Shown here piece by piece: positions 32,882 through 41,706 of a stretch of DNA of 52,393 bases. The translations under genes and the position numbers were made by a program. The stretch covers positions 1-52,393 of the forward strand of contig LRBF01000201.1 in the NCBI GenBank assembly GCA_001580565.1. The letters are read 5' to 3'. Origin of the DNA: Caballeronia megalochromosomata. GTDB lineage: Bacteria > Pseudomonadota > Gammaproteobacteria > Burkholderiales > Burkholderiaceae. Below the pieces are notes generated by a model. The model did no database searches and was not told the origin of the DNA. It saw only the letters and a list, made by a program, of their open reading frames with translations. The stretch's first letter is position 1, and each line of letters opens with the position of its first letter.

Positions 32882-33943
32882 CTATTCGTAACGGCTGGCG
32901 CCCTTGCGGTATTCAGCTGCGAACTCGTCGCGCAGGTGCTGCGGTTCCAGGATCTCCACGTTCGCACCGAACGAGCGCAGCCACCAACGCAACTTCAGAC
33001 TAGGCCGGACCGTGGCCGCGATGAGCAGACGGCCGTCTTCGAGCCGTACCGGCGGCGCCTGATCGTCCGAGATGCGCCAGTCCAGCAAATGGTTGCCGGT
33101 GTTGCCCTCGAATGCGAGCCGCAGAAGCACGGGCTCTTCGACCTTGAAATCGAACTGCTGCTCGTGTTCGACGAACTCGCGCAGGCTGAAGTCTTCCGGG
33201 TAAGTGAACGTCTTGCCGTTTTCGCAGGCTTCGAGCATGCGATCGAGCCGGAACAGGCCGCGCAGCGGATTTGGCTTGCGCGGGCTCGGAGCATGCGCCG
33301 GATCTTGCGCGATGAGATACATGACGCCCGCGGACTCGACGAGCGCGAGGGGCCACAAAGCCTTTCTCTTCGGTTCGACGTTATCGGTCATCGACAGAGG
33401 GCGGTATTTCACCTCCAGCACACGCTCGAAAAAAAGCGCCGTCTTGATGGCATTGAAGACGTCCTCCCCGGGCGCCGGGCGGATCAGAGCGAAGGCACCG
33501 TCGACCGAATCGACTTTACCCGGCCAGGCACGATGTAGACGCCCGTCGACGTGCTCCTGAGAGAGGCGCACTTCCGCGGCGAGAAAGAGGTTGTCGATGT
33601 CGCCGAGAATGACGGCGGGCAACGTGTGTCTGGCGATGCGCTGGAGCATGCGGAACGCAACGGCCTCCGATGCCACCATCAACGACGCGCTGCTGCTCGC
33701 GCCGCTCAGGAACGGCACGCGCTGCCAGAGGATTTCGCGCCGGCCTTCTTCCTGCGTCGAAATGACCAGTTTCTTCTTCTCGAGCGCCTCAAGATGCCGC
33801 CTGACTTTCCTGATATAGGTTCTGTGGCCCTTCCTTTCCAAGACCGACATTACTTCAGGCGTCGACATCCACTTGATCTCGTGCCGTGAAGTAGGCAACA
33901 ACTCGAGAATCGATTCGTCTAAACTTGTTATGTCCACCACCAT
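32882..33943 (-). CDS. WYL-domain transcriptional regulator
   Basis: 353 aa. The N-terminal winged helix (STPEVMSVLERKGHRTYIRKVRRHLEALEKKKL) binds DNA. The middle WYL domain reads KRKALWPLALVESAGVMYLIAQD and PLRGLFRLDRMLEA, and the C-terminal WCX part is LKLRWWLRSFGANVEILEP. The usual W-Y-L triad is present only in part: MYL in place of WYL. Family members sense nucleic acids or nucleotides and very often repress antiviral systems (CapW, BrxR). ATG 33943 follows AAGGAAACC. Encoded about 1.3 kb beyond the nuclease-helicase run on the opposite strand, it is a plausible but unproven controller of that run. Confidence 0.85.
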   Translation of the reverse strand: MVVDITSLDESILELLPTSRHEIKWMSTPEVMSVLERKGHRTYIRKVRRHLEALEKKKLVISTQEEGRREILWQRVPFLSGASSSASLMVASEAVAFRMLQRIARHTLPAVILGDIDNLFLAAEVRLSQEHVDGRLHRAWPGKVDSVDGAFALIRPAPGEDVFNAIKTALFFERVLEVKYRPLSMTDNVEPKRKALWPLALVESAGVMYLIAQDPAHAPSPRKPNPLRGLFRLDRMLEACENGKTFTYPEDFSLREFVEHEQQFDFKVEEPVLLRLAFEGNTGNHLLDWRISDDQAPPVRLEDGRLLIAATVRPSLKLRWWLRSFGANVEILEPQHLRDEFAAEYRKGASRYE

Positions 33944-34075
33944 GTTTTTGGTTTCCTTCTCACCGTTACTGCCCCAATGCCACGTTGTGCCTCATTGCTG
34001 CAATCGTAGTTTTTATGCCTTCCGATTCGCGCGACGGCACGCTGCCTCCTCGACTCCGACAACGCGTTCGGCTCG

Positions 34076-34864
34076 TTACGGCACAAATTTAAATTCACTG
34101 GTCTTAGGGGGCGATTTCATATACTCCGCCTGTGCTTTCGGGTGATGCCACGCGAAGGTATCGAATACCAGTTTGGAGGGGTGATTGCCCGACGGCAACT
34201 CTAACTGCTGACAGATGTTCCGCGCCAGTTCCTGATAGTGCTGGTACTGTTGTTCTGATTTAATATCGCCCATTGTTGTGCTTCTCTTGGCCATCTGAAG
34301 AAAAGCTTCAATTACGGCAATGCTTTTTTTGTCCAGAGGAATGTTGGCATGCTGCATGATTGCACTGCCGACTTCTGAGTCTTGCGGAACGCGAAGCCGA
34401 AGGCCGCGAACGTACAAGTCCACGAGCTTGTACTTATGTGCGACGCCGAGGGTTTTGTACTGCTTTCGCACGTACGTTTGTCCATCTGCGTTCTTACGCT
34501 CCTGCGCCGTGACGTTCTTCATGCGGTTCGCCCAATGCGCCGCGATGGAACTCGCGAGTTGTTTGTGCCAACCGGAGAAATCGGTGACTAGACTTTTTGC
34601 GGTACTCGTTGGCGAGAACGTGTGACCGTTGCCATGCTCGGCAATGCCGAGAGCGGAATCCTGCGCGCACGCCCATTCACGGAATATGGACATTGGCCGG
34701 ACATCATCGCTACCGGTCGGTATCGCCCGGATAGTACTGGCGTCAACACCGTAGCTGCGCAGCGCCGTGTCGATATCGCGATTCATCAGGATCTGGCTTG
34801 CGACGTCATAATTGCTCTCGAGGCAGGAAAGCCAGGATCGGGAAAGGGTGCTCATATTTTTCAT
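34076..34864 (-). CDS. Hypothetical protein, 262 aa
   Basis: ATG 34864 (or ATG 34855) opens a soluble, helical protein without a recognised family. A stretch of low GC and its own codon use set it apart from the neighbours, suggesting recent transfer. Visible blocks: SSIAAHWANRMKNVTAQER, YKLVDLYVRGLRLRVPQDS, KSIAVIEAFLQMAKRS and a final PKAQAEYMKSPP. It is in the same orientation as the WYL regulator and upstream of it, separated by 132 bp. Confidence 0.55.
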   Translation of the reverse strand: MKNMSTLSRSWLSCLESNYDVASQILMNRDIDTALRSYGVDASTIRAIPTGSDDVRPMSIFREWACAQDSALGIAEHGNGHTFSPTSTAKSLVTDFSGWHKQLASSIAAHWANRMKNVTAQERKNADGQTYVRKQYKTLGVAHKYKLVDLYVRGLRLRVPQDSEVGSAIMQHANIPLDKKSIAVIEAFLQMAKRSTTMGDIKSEQQYQHYQELARNICQQLELPSGNHPSKLVFDTFAWHHPKAQAEYMKSPPKTSEFKFVP

Positions 34865-35711
34865 GTTCGAGATCGTAAAGGGGCGATAGCGTGTACCGTT
34901 CTAGCTGCTTTCCCGGTTCACAAAACTCATTTTTCCCTGGCTGTGGAACACGGGCGGTTCTGCTTTGTAAGGCGATTTTTTGCGCTCAACCATCTTTTTC
35001 TGCAAAGCACGGACGCCTGTCAGTTCCGTCTGTCGGCATCTAATCGCCGATTCCGCTGACGCCTCAAATGGTCTTGAGTTCGCCTGGTTTCGACGTGTCG
35101 GTTACGCCATTGGAAATATCGGCGGCTCTTGTGATTTCTGAAGGCGAGGCCGCGTTTTTTTTGAAATGGCCACGGCGCGCTTACCCATGTTCAATAGAAG
35201 CAAGCAGGAAAGCGGGTCCGCTAACATGCTCTTACGGGATCGGCTTAATCACGCCACCAGTCCATGCTAATAAGGAACTCAGATTGGAACCAGTGGCCGG
35301 ACCGCTTTCGCCGGTAAGAGCGGAGGAGATCGGCGGAGAGGTGGTCATTGGCCCGCCCCGGGCCGCGTTGATCGCTTGACATAACTTCGTCCTGTCGCGC
35401 GTCGCATCACTCCGTTGTTTCTCTTCCGTATCAGAGACATGGCGCTTGGCCGTGTGCGTTATCTACACGGTTATCCACGTGAGCTGTGGACAAGTACGAG
35501 CAACCTGTAAGACCAGTGGACGCCGCTTTCCAACTTCTTCCATCCGCTCGGGAACTTCCCGAACCAGCCAGGAACTGTTGATTTGCATCGACGAGGCTGA
35601 AGGTCTGAAAGACCGTCCCTCATCGAACAACAGACTGACGGCAAGAGCGTGGATCAACTCCCGCCAAATTTTTGGCTATAGTGCTTTTGGTTTCTGAGAA
35701 ACGAGAGTTAT
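34865..35711. other. Long intergenic stretch with DnaA-box-like cluster
   Basis: No gene supported over 847 bp. A TTGACA (35377-35382) and the cluster of DnaA-type 9-mers at 35459-35493 are the only features seen. The lower GC matches the adjoining unknown gene. Confidence 0.5.
35459..35493. promoter_or_regulatory. Three DnaA-box-like 9-mers
   Basis: TTATCTACA (35459-35467), TTATCCACG (35471-35479) and the inverted TTGTCCACA (35485-35493) each differ by one base from the consensus TTATCCACA. They fall within 35 bp, consistent with a DnaA-binding cluster or remnant of a replication origin. Confidence 0.45.
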
Positions 35712-36686
35712 TTGTTCATCGAAGCGGGCACAATCGCAAAATTTAAAATGAGCCGTCTACCCAAAAAAGTTCTTCGGTCGCCGCGTCAAAGTGTAAGTGA
35801 GGGCGTGAAGGCTTCGTGGAAAAATCCGGAAATCGCTCGCGCGCGTGGCGAACATCATGCTGCCGAGGTCACTGTAGATGGTATCACTACCCGATACAAG
35901 AGCGTGGCTCATGCGGCGCGAACGCTCGGCCTCGACGGCCCGCAAGAAATGCGGCACATCCGCTTTCGGGGCGAACTGAAAGAGCGGCATGCTGCGAGCG
36001 CCGGCGCAACTCATGTGTGGACGGGTGACGACGGCAAAGAGTACATCTTCCGGCTGGTCCACAAGGGCAGGAGCGAAAGTCAGCGCTCCACCAATCCCCG
36101 TCCGGTCGAAGCAGTCTGGAACGTCTGCGGTCGTCACATAGATTTTTCCAAGCCGGAGGTGCCGCCGTCGGTCAAGGAACAGATTTACAGCGAGTGCGCA
36201 GCGCTCGGCGTTGTGAGAGGCACGGCGGTAACGCATACATCCTCTTTTATCAAGTTCAAGGGCGACCGGGAAGCCGCCCAAGCTCACGCTCGTAGCTGGC
36301 CGTCAAACCAGACCGAAACTTATGTAGCCGAGCGCGATGATAACGATGTCGATGACACCACCTTTGAGGATCTGCATGACCGCGGTGAAATTGGCAGCGA
36401 CAACGCTGAACAGCAGATCCGGACCGTGAAACAGTATAAGCGTCGTGCAGACACACGGAAGGCCGTGCTTGCGCGTTCCGAACGATGCGAGCGCAACGGG
36501 TGCGGTGAAAAGCAGCGCTTCCCAGGCTTTCTAGAAGTCCATCATATTCTCGGCGTCAGGAATGGCGACCGCCCATGGAACTGTGTGGCCATCTGCCCGA
36601 ATTGCCATACAGAAGCACATTACAGCCCGGACAAGGACCACCTTAACCGGGAACTGCTGGACTATGCGTCGCGGTTCAGACGATAA
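35712..36686 (+). CDS. HNH endonuclease with N-terminal NUMOD-like modules
   Basis: 324 aa. The C-terminus is a zinc-type HNH domain: CERNGCGEKQRFPGFLEVHHILGVRNGDRPWNCVAICPNCHTEAHY in two overlapping motifs (CxxxxC, EVHHI, CPNCH). The N-terminal half has SVSEGVKASWKNPEIARARG (NUMOD3-like) and DGITTRYKSVAHAARTLGLDG (NUMOD1-like helix-turn-helix), modules typical of homing endonucleases. TTG 35712 after GAGAG or ATG 35748 could be the start. It is likely a free-standing selfish or phage-derived endonuclease and may nick or cleave specific DNA. The long preceding gap has no gene. Confidence 0.75.
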   Translation: MFIEAGTIAKFKMSRLPKKVLRSPRQSVSEGVKASWKNPEIARARGEHHAAEVTVDGITTRYKSVAHAARTLGLDGPQEMRHIRFRGELKERHAASAGATHVWTGDDGKEYIFRLVHKGRSESQRSTNPRPVEAVWNVCGRHIDFSKPEVPPSVKEQIYSECAALGVVRGTAVTHTSSFIKFKGDREAAQAHARSWPSNQTETYVAERDDNDVDDTTFEDLHDRGEIGSDNAEQQIRTVKQYKRRADTRKAVLARSERCERNGCGEKQRFPGFLEVHHILGVRNGDRPWNCVAICPNCHTEAHYSPDKDHLNRELLDYASRFRR

Positions 36687-37169
36687 ACAGCCAAATTTCG
36701 ATTGCTGGTCGCGCTGATGATGTCTAGTTGAGCGCCGGCCGTTCCAATTTGATGAAATTGGCGCCCAGAAATAGGAGCATCATCAGCCTCCGCGCCTCCC
36801 CGAAGCACAGTTGCGGTGCCGTGCGGCTCTGTTCGGCCATGCGCCGCCGGTCAAGGTCGACATCCAGTTTGAGAAGCCAGGGTCTCGTCCGCCACCGCTG
36901 AATGGCCGGTTTCCGGCGAGCAAATTGTCGGGTGCACTGCCTCAACCCGGCCATGATGAGACGCTCGTCCGGCGCGTCGCCCGGACATTCAGGCGGCGGC
37001 TAGGCGTCGGCAAATAGCCATTCGAGCGCCGAAGGCGGACGCCGCTTCACCGGGTATCAGAACACGTGAACGACGGCTGCGTTGCGCAATACCGTGTGCC
37101 GTGCATACGCTCGCCAATCCCAGTCGCCGTCGCGTGCTACGATGAAAACTGGGTAAGTAGGAGTAGGCT
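36687..37169. other. Gene-poor stretch with one small dyad
   Basis: 483 bp without a supported gene. CCAATTT-GATG-AAATTGG (36744-36761) could form a 7-bp stem and sits 58 bp after the HNH stop, but no T-run follows. A 76-codon minus-strand frame (36724-36954) has no ribosome-binding site I trust. Confidence 0.4.
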
Positions 37170-37409
37170 ATGAACCTGGACGAATTCAAGCCATATCGTG
37201 GCTACTTCTATCGAGTCTCCGCAAACTTCGGCCAAGATGGCCAGTGGCGCGCCACGATTGATATTCTTCGGCGTCGTTGGGACGGCACCGCCGAAACCGT
37301 GATTTCGAAGATGGACGTGCCTGGCACGTTCCTCGCCGAGGAATTGGCCCTCGCCGCCTCGGGCGCCTACTGTCACGTTCTCATCGACGAGGCGAAATTT
37401 CAGACGTAG
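37170..37409 (+). CDS. Hypothetical protein, 79 aa
   Basis: ATG 37170 has AGGAG 8 nt upstream. The product has strands RGYFYRVSANFGQDGQWRATIDILRRRWDG and a helix FLAEELALAASGAYCHVLIDEA, like small DUF6566-type proteins of Burkholderiales (remembered, unverified). It is probably an intact stand-alone gene next to the insertion-sequence nest. Confidence 0.6.
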   Translation: MNLDEFKPYRGYFYRVSANFGQDGQWRATIDILRRRWDGTAETVISKMDVPGTFLAEELALAASGAYCHVLIDEAKFQT

Positions 37410-37563
37410 TTAGTTTCAAGACACCCTCCTGAATTCGACGACCCAGAGCCACCGGTTCGCGCCACGATAAGTGCGACGCACTGGTAAGCGTCCGGCAAAA
37501 CGGCAGAAGCACTACTGAGGTCGGTTGAAAAAAGTGGACGCCAACATTCCGTAGAATTGAGGA

Positions 37564-37629
37564 ATGCTGGCATTCATGAATCGAATCCCCAAGGCCGTGT
37601 ACACGAAGGAATTTCTTGAGAAGCAGTGA
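37564..37629 (+). mobile_element. IS3-family transposase OrfA remnant
   Basis: The frame ending NRIPKAVYTKEFLEKQ then stop (37629) matches the conserved N-terminus of IS3-type OrfA (KAVYTKEFREQAVKL). The rest of the ~2 kb element is missing. It is an old, dead copy lying beside a younger IS630 insertion. Confidence 0.6.
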
Positions 37630-37678
37630 TGGAATGGGGCGGTGTTGATGTGCGTCAATGGGCCGCCGCGCCGGGCTA

Positions 37679-38790
37679 GTCGACTGCGTCATTGATTTGG
37701 CACCTGGCGGATTCGACGTGAAGGATCGTCATACTTCCACTTGATCGGCTTAGGATTTTTGTTGTGCTCGCCGATGTAGTGCATGAGTTTGCGATTCAGA
37801 TCCTTTACTGAAGTGAAGATGCCCCGGGCAATCACATCACGCTGGATGCGCGAGAACCAGTTTTCCACTTGGTTAAGCCACGACGAGTAGGTCGGCGTGA
37901 AGTGCAGACGTACGTTGCGATGCGCGTTGAGGAAGGTGGCCACCCGCTCCGTCTTATGGCTACTCACGTTGTCACAGATGACATGGATTTCTCTGCGTTT
38001 GGGCTGGCTGGCCACGACGTCGGTCAGGAAGGCCACAAACTGTTCGCTGGTGTGGCGCGGCGCTGTTTTGCCCAGCACCTCGCCGGTCGCAGTATTGAAC
38101 GCCGCGAACAGGCTGAGCGTGCCGTTGCGCTTGTACTCGAAGCCGTGACTCTCGGCGCGCCCCGGCGACAGCGGCAGCATCCGGTCCTTGCGGTCGAGTG
38201 CCTGAATCGCGGTCTTCTCGTCCACACAGAACACCGCTGCGTGCGCTGGCGGGTTCAGGTAAAGCCCGATCACGTCGGCTGCTTTGGCCTCGAAGTCCGG
38301 GTCGTTGGAGACCATGTGCCGCTCCAACTGCTGCGGCTTGACCCCATGCTTGCGCCAGATGCGCTGCACGGTCGAGACCGACACGTCGCCGAGCTCTGCC
38401 GCAAGCTTATAGCTGCTCCAGTGTGTCGAGCCGTCGGCGGGTTTGTGCTTGAGAGTGCGGTTGAGCACACGCGCCTCAAGTCTGGCTGGCGGCTGCTTGG
38501 GAGCGCGCCCGGGGTGTCGGGCGTACATGCCAGACAGTCGCTCGCTAAGAAAGCGCCCCGACCAGCGCGCGATGAAGCGCGAGTCGCAACCCAGTGTGCG
38601 CATGATGCTGTCGCGCGATTCGCCGTCTTCGAGCATCAGGATCAACTTCGCGCGTCGTACGTCCGCCGCACGCACCGTTCGGCTGCGCGCCGCCGACAGC
38701 AGTTGCTCGCGTTCGGTATCGGTCAGATTCATTTTGCCCATGACCTGCATCTGAACACACGTGGGGTGCCAATTCAATGATGCAATGCAC
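37679..38790 (-). mobile_element. Complete IS630-family insertion sequence
   Basis: 1112 bp bounded by 26-bp imperfect inverted repeats (37679-37704 and 38765-38790; 21 of 26 match, the inner end reading TTGGCACC) and flanked on both sides by a TA (37677-37678, 38791-38792), the signature target duplication of IS630/Tc1 elements. It encodes one DDE transposase on the minus strand. Confidence 0.88.
37689..38741 (-). CDS. IS630-family DDE transposase
   Basis: 350 aa from ATG 38741; upstream ATGs at 38750 and 38777 are possible. The N-terminal helix-turn-helix pair covers SRTVRAADVRRAKLILMLEDGESRDSIMRTLGCDSRFIARW and KLAAELGDVSVSTVQRIWRKHGV. The catalytic triad is present: Asp in FCVDEKTAIQALDR, Asp in VICDNVSSHKT, Glu in SSWLNQVENWFSRIQRD. 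It catalyses cut-and-paste transposition into TA sites. The frame is intact and the terminal repeats are preserved, so the copy may be active. Confidence 0.92.
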   Translation of the reverse strand: MGKMNLTDTEREQLLSAARSRTVRAADVRRAKLILMLEDGESRDSIMRTLGCDSRFIARWSGRFLSERLSGMYARHPGRAPKQPPARLEARVLNRTLKHKPADGSTHWSSYKLAAELGDVSVSTVQRIWRKHGVKPQQLERHMVSNDPDFEAKAADVIGLYLNPPAHAAVFCVDEKTAIQALDRKDRMLPLSPGRAESHGFEYKRNGTLSLFAAFNTATGEVLGKTAPRHTSEQFVAFLTDVVASQPKRREIHVICDNVSSHKTERVATFLNAHRNVRLHFTPTYSSWLNQVENWFSRIQRDVIARGIFTSVKDLNRKLMHYIGEHNKNPKPIKWKYDDPSRRIRQVPNQ

Positions 38791-38826
38791 TAGTGTGAGT
38801 TGAAATACAAGCCCCGGAGGTAAGCC

Positions 38827-40261
38827 AGAGCTAAAGTCGGAAGTGGTGTACGGGGGAGTTGAGGCGGGAAATTGAAGGCGGTGGTGGTTTCAGCTGAGAA
38901 TCTGATTGTCGAAGTCGGAAACCAGCGAACAACAAAACCATCCACCATGAGCAAGGATACGAAAAAAGTGGTCATTGGTCTATTGGAACCCGGCCTCGGG
39001 CTGGACGACCTGATCCGTCAAGGGGCGCGGCAAGTAGTTCAGCAAGCGATTGAAGCGGAGCTGGCAGAGCTGCTTGAACGCTTCACGAACGTGAAGACAC
39101 TGCAAGGGCAACGTGCGGTGGTGCGCAACGGCTACTTGCCCGAACGCGAGGTATTGACCGCGGCCGGGCCGGTCCCCGTGAGGGTGCCGAAGGTACGCGA
39201 TCGATCAGGATCAGGGGTGAAGTTCAATTCATCGATCGTCCCGCCGTACGTCAGGAAATCGCCCCGTGTTAGCGCGGCGCTGCCGTGGCTGTATCTGAAG
39301 GGCATCTCGACGGGCGATATGGGCGAAGCGCTGCGTGTGCTGCTCGGCGAAGACGCGAAGGGCTTGTCGGCGAATGTCGTGAGTCGGTTGAAGGCGCAGT
39401 GGGCCGAAGAGCATGCCGCGTGGAGCCGGCGTGACCTGTCGAAGTCGTACTACGTCTATTGGTGGGTCGACGGCATACACACCGGGCTGCGCAGCGAGAA
39501 CTCCGATGGCCAATGCCTGCTGGTGATCATCGGTGTGAAGCCGGATGGGAGCAAAGAGCGCGTGGCAATCGGTGACGGGTATCGGGAAACAAAGGCATCG
39601 TGGCTTGAGCTGCTGCTTGATCTGAAAGCGCGGGGCTTGCAAGCGGGTCCACGGCTGGCCGTCGGCGATGGTGCAATGGGCTTCTGGGCGGCTCTGCAAG
39701 AGGTGTTTCCAGCGACGCGCGGCCAGCGCTGCTGGTTTCACAAGATGGGCAATGTGCTCAATGCGCTACCCAAGTCGCAACAGGCACGCGCAAAGGCGGA
39801 CATGCAGGCGATCTGGATGGCTGCCACACGAGCCGACGCGTACGCCGCTTTCGACCGTTTCGTGTCGATCCATTCGGCGAAATATCCGAAGGCAACCGAG
39901 ACGCTGAAAAAGGATCGCGAGAGCCTGTTGGCGTTCTACGACTTCCCCGCTGAGCACTGGCAGCATTTGCGGACGACCAACGCGATCGAGTCGACGTTCG
40001 CGACGGTACGTCATCGGACGACACGTACGCGTAACTGCGTGTCGCGGCCTACCTTCCTTCGGTCTGGCATTCAAGCTAATCGAGGAGGCGGAGAAAACCT
40101 GGCGCCGCATCAACGGACCGGAAAAGATCAAGCTGTTGCTCGAAGGCGTCCCCTTCAGGGACGGCGCACCGGTGCAAGACGATCGACCGGTTCAGCAGAA
40201 ACTCGCCGCTTGAAATCGACCGTCACGATGCTGCTCATACACCACTCTTGACGTTAGCTCT
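38827..40261 (+). mobile_element. IS256-family insertion sequence with a defective transposase
   Basis: Ends are marked by similar inverted repeats: GAGCTAAAGTCGGAAGTGG at 38828 onward and, on the other strand, GAGCTAACGTCAAGAGTGG ending at 40260. No clear 8-9 bp target duplication was found. It lies only ~36 bp from the right end of the IS630 element. The transposase is frameshifted, so this copy cannot move on its own. Confidence 0.75.
38947..40213 (+). pseudogene. IS256-family mutator-type transposase, frameshifted near 40062
   Basis: From ATG 38947 the protein reads through the family blocks LLEPGLGLDDLIRQGARQVV, GPVPVRVPKVRDRSG, YLKGISTGDMGEALRVLLGEDAKGLSANVVSRL, VDGIHTGLRSEN (first catalytic Asp), GDGAMGFWAAL (second Asp), GQRCWFHKMGNVLNALP and HLRTTNAIESTFATVRHRT (Glu). 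After FL at ~40060 an extra C shifts the frame. The proper ending (GLAFKLIEEAEKTWRRING ... PVQQKLAA) continues in the next frame to the stop at 40213, while the shifted frame runs to 40251. A single-base lesion or error inactivates it. Confidence 0.85.
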
Positions 40262-40535
40262 TGCGCAACGGTTGCTTACCCCAAATGCTCCTCGGAGGCG
40301 TTACGTTTTCGGTTTCAGCCGGAGCCCGTGCGGGGTACTGCTCATAGGCCACAAAATTCGATTCATCGTGAGAATGCTCTAACCGACGTGGCACTCAACC
40401 ATATCGCCGGCACGCCGATGCGCGTTCACAAAGTCTGTCCGTGGGTGGGTCGTAATAAAACAATTTCACGCGACGGCAAGGGTGTACAGTAAGGAGACGA
40501 CCATCACTTCGTCGGTTAGTTTTTTTGAGGTAGTT

Positions 40536-40727
40536 ATGCGATTAAATATCAAGAAACCAATTCCTCCTGCGGAGAATGAGATTGCTTTCAACCGGGATCG
40601 TCAGGCGCGCCTCCGCATTCTCAAAGCTGAGGACGATAACCGGGCAGACCAGAGGCGCATCAGCTATTCTTGCATCGATTCGACCGTGAGCAAGTGGCGA
40701 TTTCCTGCTAATGGGATGAGAATCTGA
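40536..40727 (+). CDS. Hypothetical protein, 63 aa
   Basis: ATG 40536 follows GAGG by 6 nt. The opening (MRLNIKKPIPPAENEIAFNRDRQARLRIL) is AT-richer than the neighbours. No family is recognised. The next gene starts 2 bp after its stop, so they may be cotranscribed. Confidence 0.45.
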   Translation: MRLNIKKPIPPAENEIAFNRDRQARLRILKAEDDNRADQRRISYSCIDSTVSKWRFPANGMRI

Positions 40728-40729
40728 TC

Positions 40730-40978
40730 GTGGCTCTCCATTTTCCGAATCCGAGCCGCAGCTACGATGCCGCAAGGCATTGCGTGTTTTTCTGGGGATA
40801 TGACGATTCCCGGGAAATTACCTTTCAGGTTGACCGCGGAACGCTCAAAGGCCTGCAGCCGACACTGGGAGCCGACGAACAGTCCGTTTTGGTGGCCTTT
40901 GACGAATTTCGCGAAAAGCTACTTGAAATCGCGAAAGGTCGATACGTCCGCGGCCCGCAGAATCGATATTCGATTTGA
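40730..40978 (+). CDS. DUF1488 family protein, 82 aa
   Basis: GTG 40730. The sequence MALHFPNPSRSYDAARHCVFFWGYDDSREITF followed by LKGLQPTLGADEQSVLVAFDEFREKLLEIAKGRYVRG fits the DUF1488 pattern (short beta-strands then a helix ending in an Arg-Gly loop). It is a small cytoplasmic family of unknown role, very common in Burkholderiales. It is followed by another small conserved gene. Confidence 0.75.
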   Translation: MALHFPNPSRSYDAARHCVFFWGYDDSREITFQVDRGTLKGLQPTLGADEQSVLVAFDEFREKLLEIAKGRYVRGPQNRYSI

Positions 40979-41075
40979 TGAAGGCCACGGTGCCGTTGAG
41001 GTATTGCTGGTGGTCGCAAGGCTCCGTAGGTCGAGACGTCGCTCGCGGTTGTGGAAGCCGTATAAGGTTTCTTTC

Positions 41076-41312
41076 ATGCATAGAGTGATCGCATATCGCA
41101 ATTTCGAGATTGATGTCCAATTGACTCCGGCTGCTGAAGACTTGTTTGACGTGACTTTTCAGATCAAAGGCGGCACTAATCTCGATGTCCTCGGCGCGCG
41201 AGGAAGCCGGATACCGCTGCGCAACGGCCCGTTCACTGAACGATGGGCCTATCTGGTGGGCGAAATCTCCGGGCAAGCGGCAATCGACGTGTTGCTTGGC
41301 TCTGTTGAGTGA
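41076..41312 (+). CDS. Conserved Burkholderiales protein, 78 aa
   Basis: ATG 41076 has TAAGG 9 nt upstream. The protein begins MHRVIAYRNFEIDVQLTPAA and has NLDVLGARGSRIPLRNGPFTERWAYLVGEISGQAAIDVLLG. I recognise this as a short conserved hypothetical of the group. The frame is open upstream across the DUF1488 gene but without homology, so the internal start is used. The function is unknown. Confidence 0.65.
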   Translation: MHRVIAYRNFEIDVQLTPAAEDLFDVTFQIKGGTNLDVLGARGSRIPLRNGPFTERWAYLVGEISGQAAIDVLLGSVE

Positions 41313-41445
41313 GCCATCTTTTCTTCGACCGGGCACGCCTGCTCACAGTCAGGATCCGCGACGCTCGATAGCGTCGCGATCGAGAACGACTCAGCAAAAC
41401 AGTCCGGACTCTTACACCAACCGGACAAATAGTAGAAAGGCAGTC

Positions 41446-41706
41446 ATGAAGGTTCGATTGGTTGACGTAATAAATCGCAACGGCACCGTGCTGCACACGT
41501 ACCCGATTACCCTGAGTGAGTCGAGCAACGTCGCCGACGATTCCGAATACCAAGCCAAGGCGCTTGAAGCGGCAGCGCAAGGCCGGCTAGTCTCTGACGC
41601 TGAGCTCGGCACGCTAACGGCCAGAATGCATGCGGATAGGGGCGGTCAGATGGCTCCCTACGGCGATGACCTGGACAGAACCTCCGAAACTCGAAGCTCG
41701 GTTTAG
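41446..41706 (+). CDS. Hypothetical protein, 86 aa
   Basis: ATG 41446 follows AGAAAGG by 5 nt. It reads MKVRLVDVINRNGTVLHTYPITLSESSNVADDSEYQAKALEAAAQG then an acidic tail. Similar short proteins occur beside DUF2934 genes in Burkholderiales. The frame overlaps the start of the frameshifted DUF2934 gene. Confidence 0.6.
   Translation: MKVRLVDVINRNGTVLHTYPITLSESSNVADDSEYQAKALEAAAQGRLVSDAELGTLTARMHADRGGQMAPYGDDLDRTSETRSSV

Noticed and set aside
36724..36954. 76-codon minus-strand frame after the HNH gene
   Set aside because: No ribosome-binding site; the motif is not recognised; overlaps a likely hairpin.
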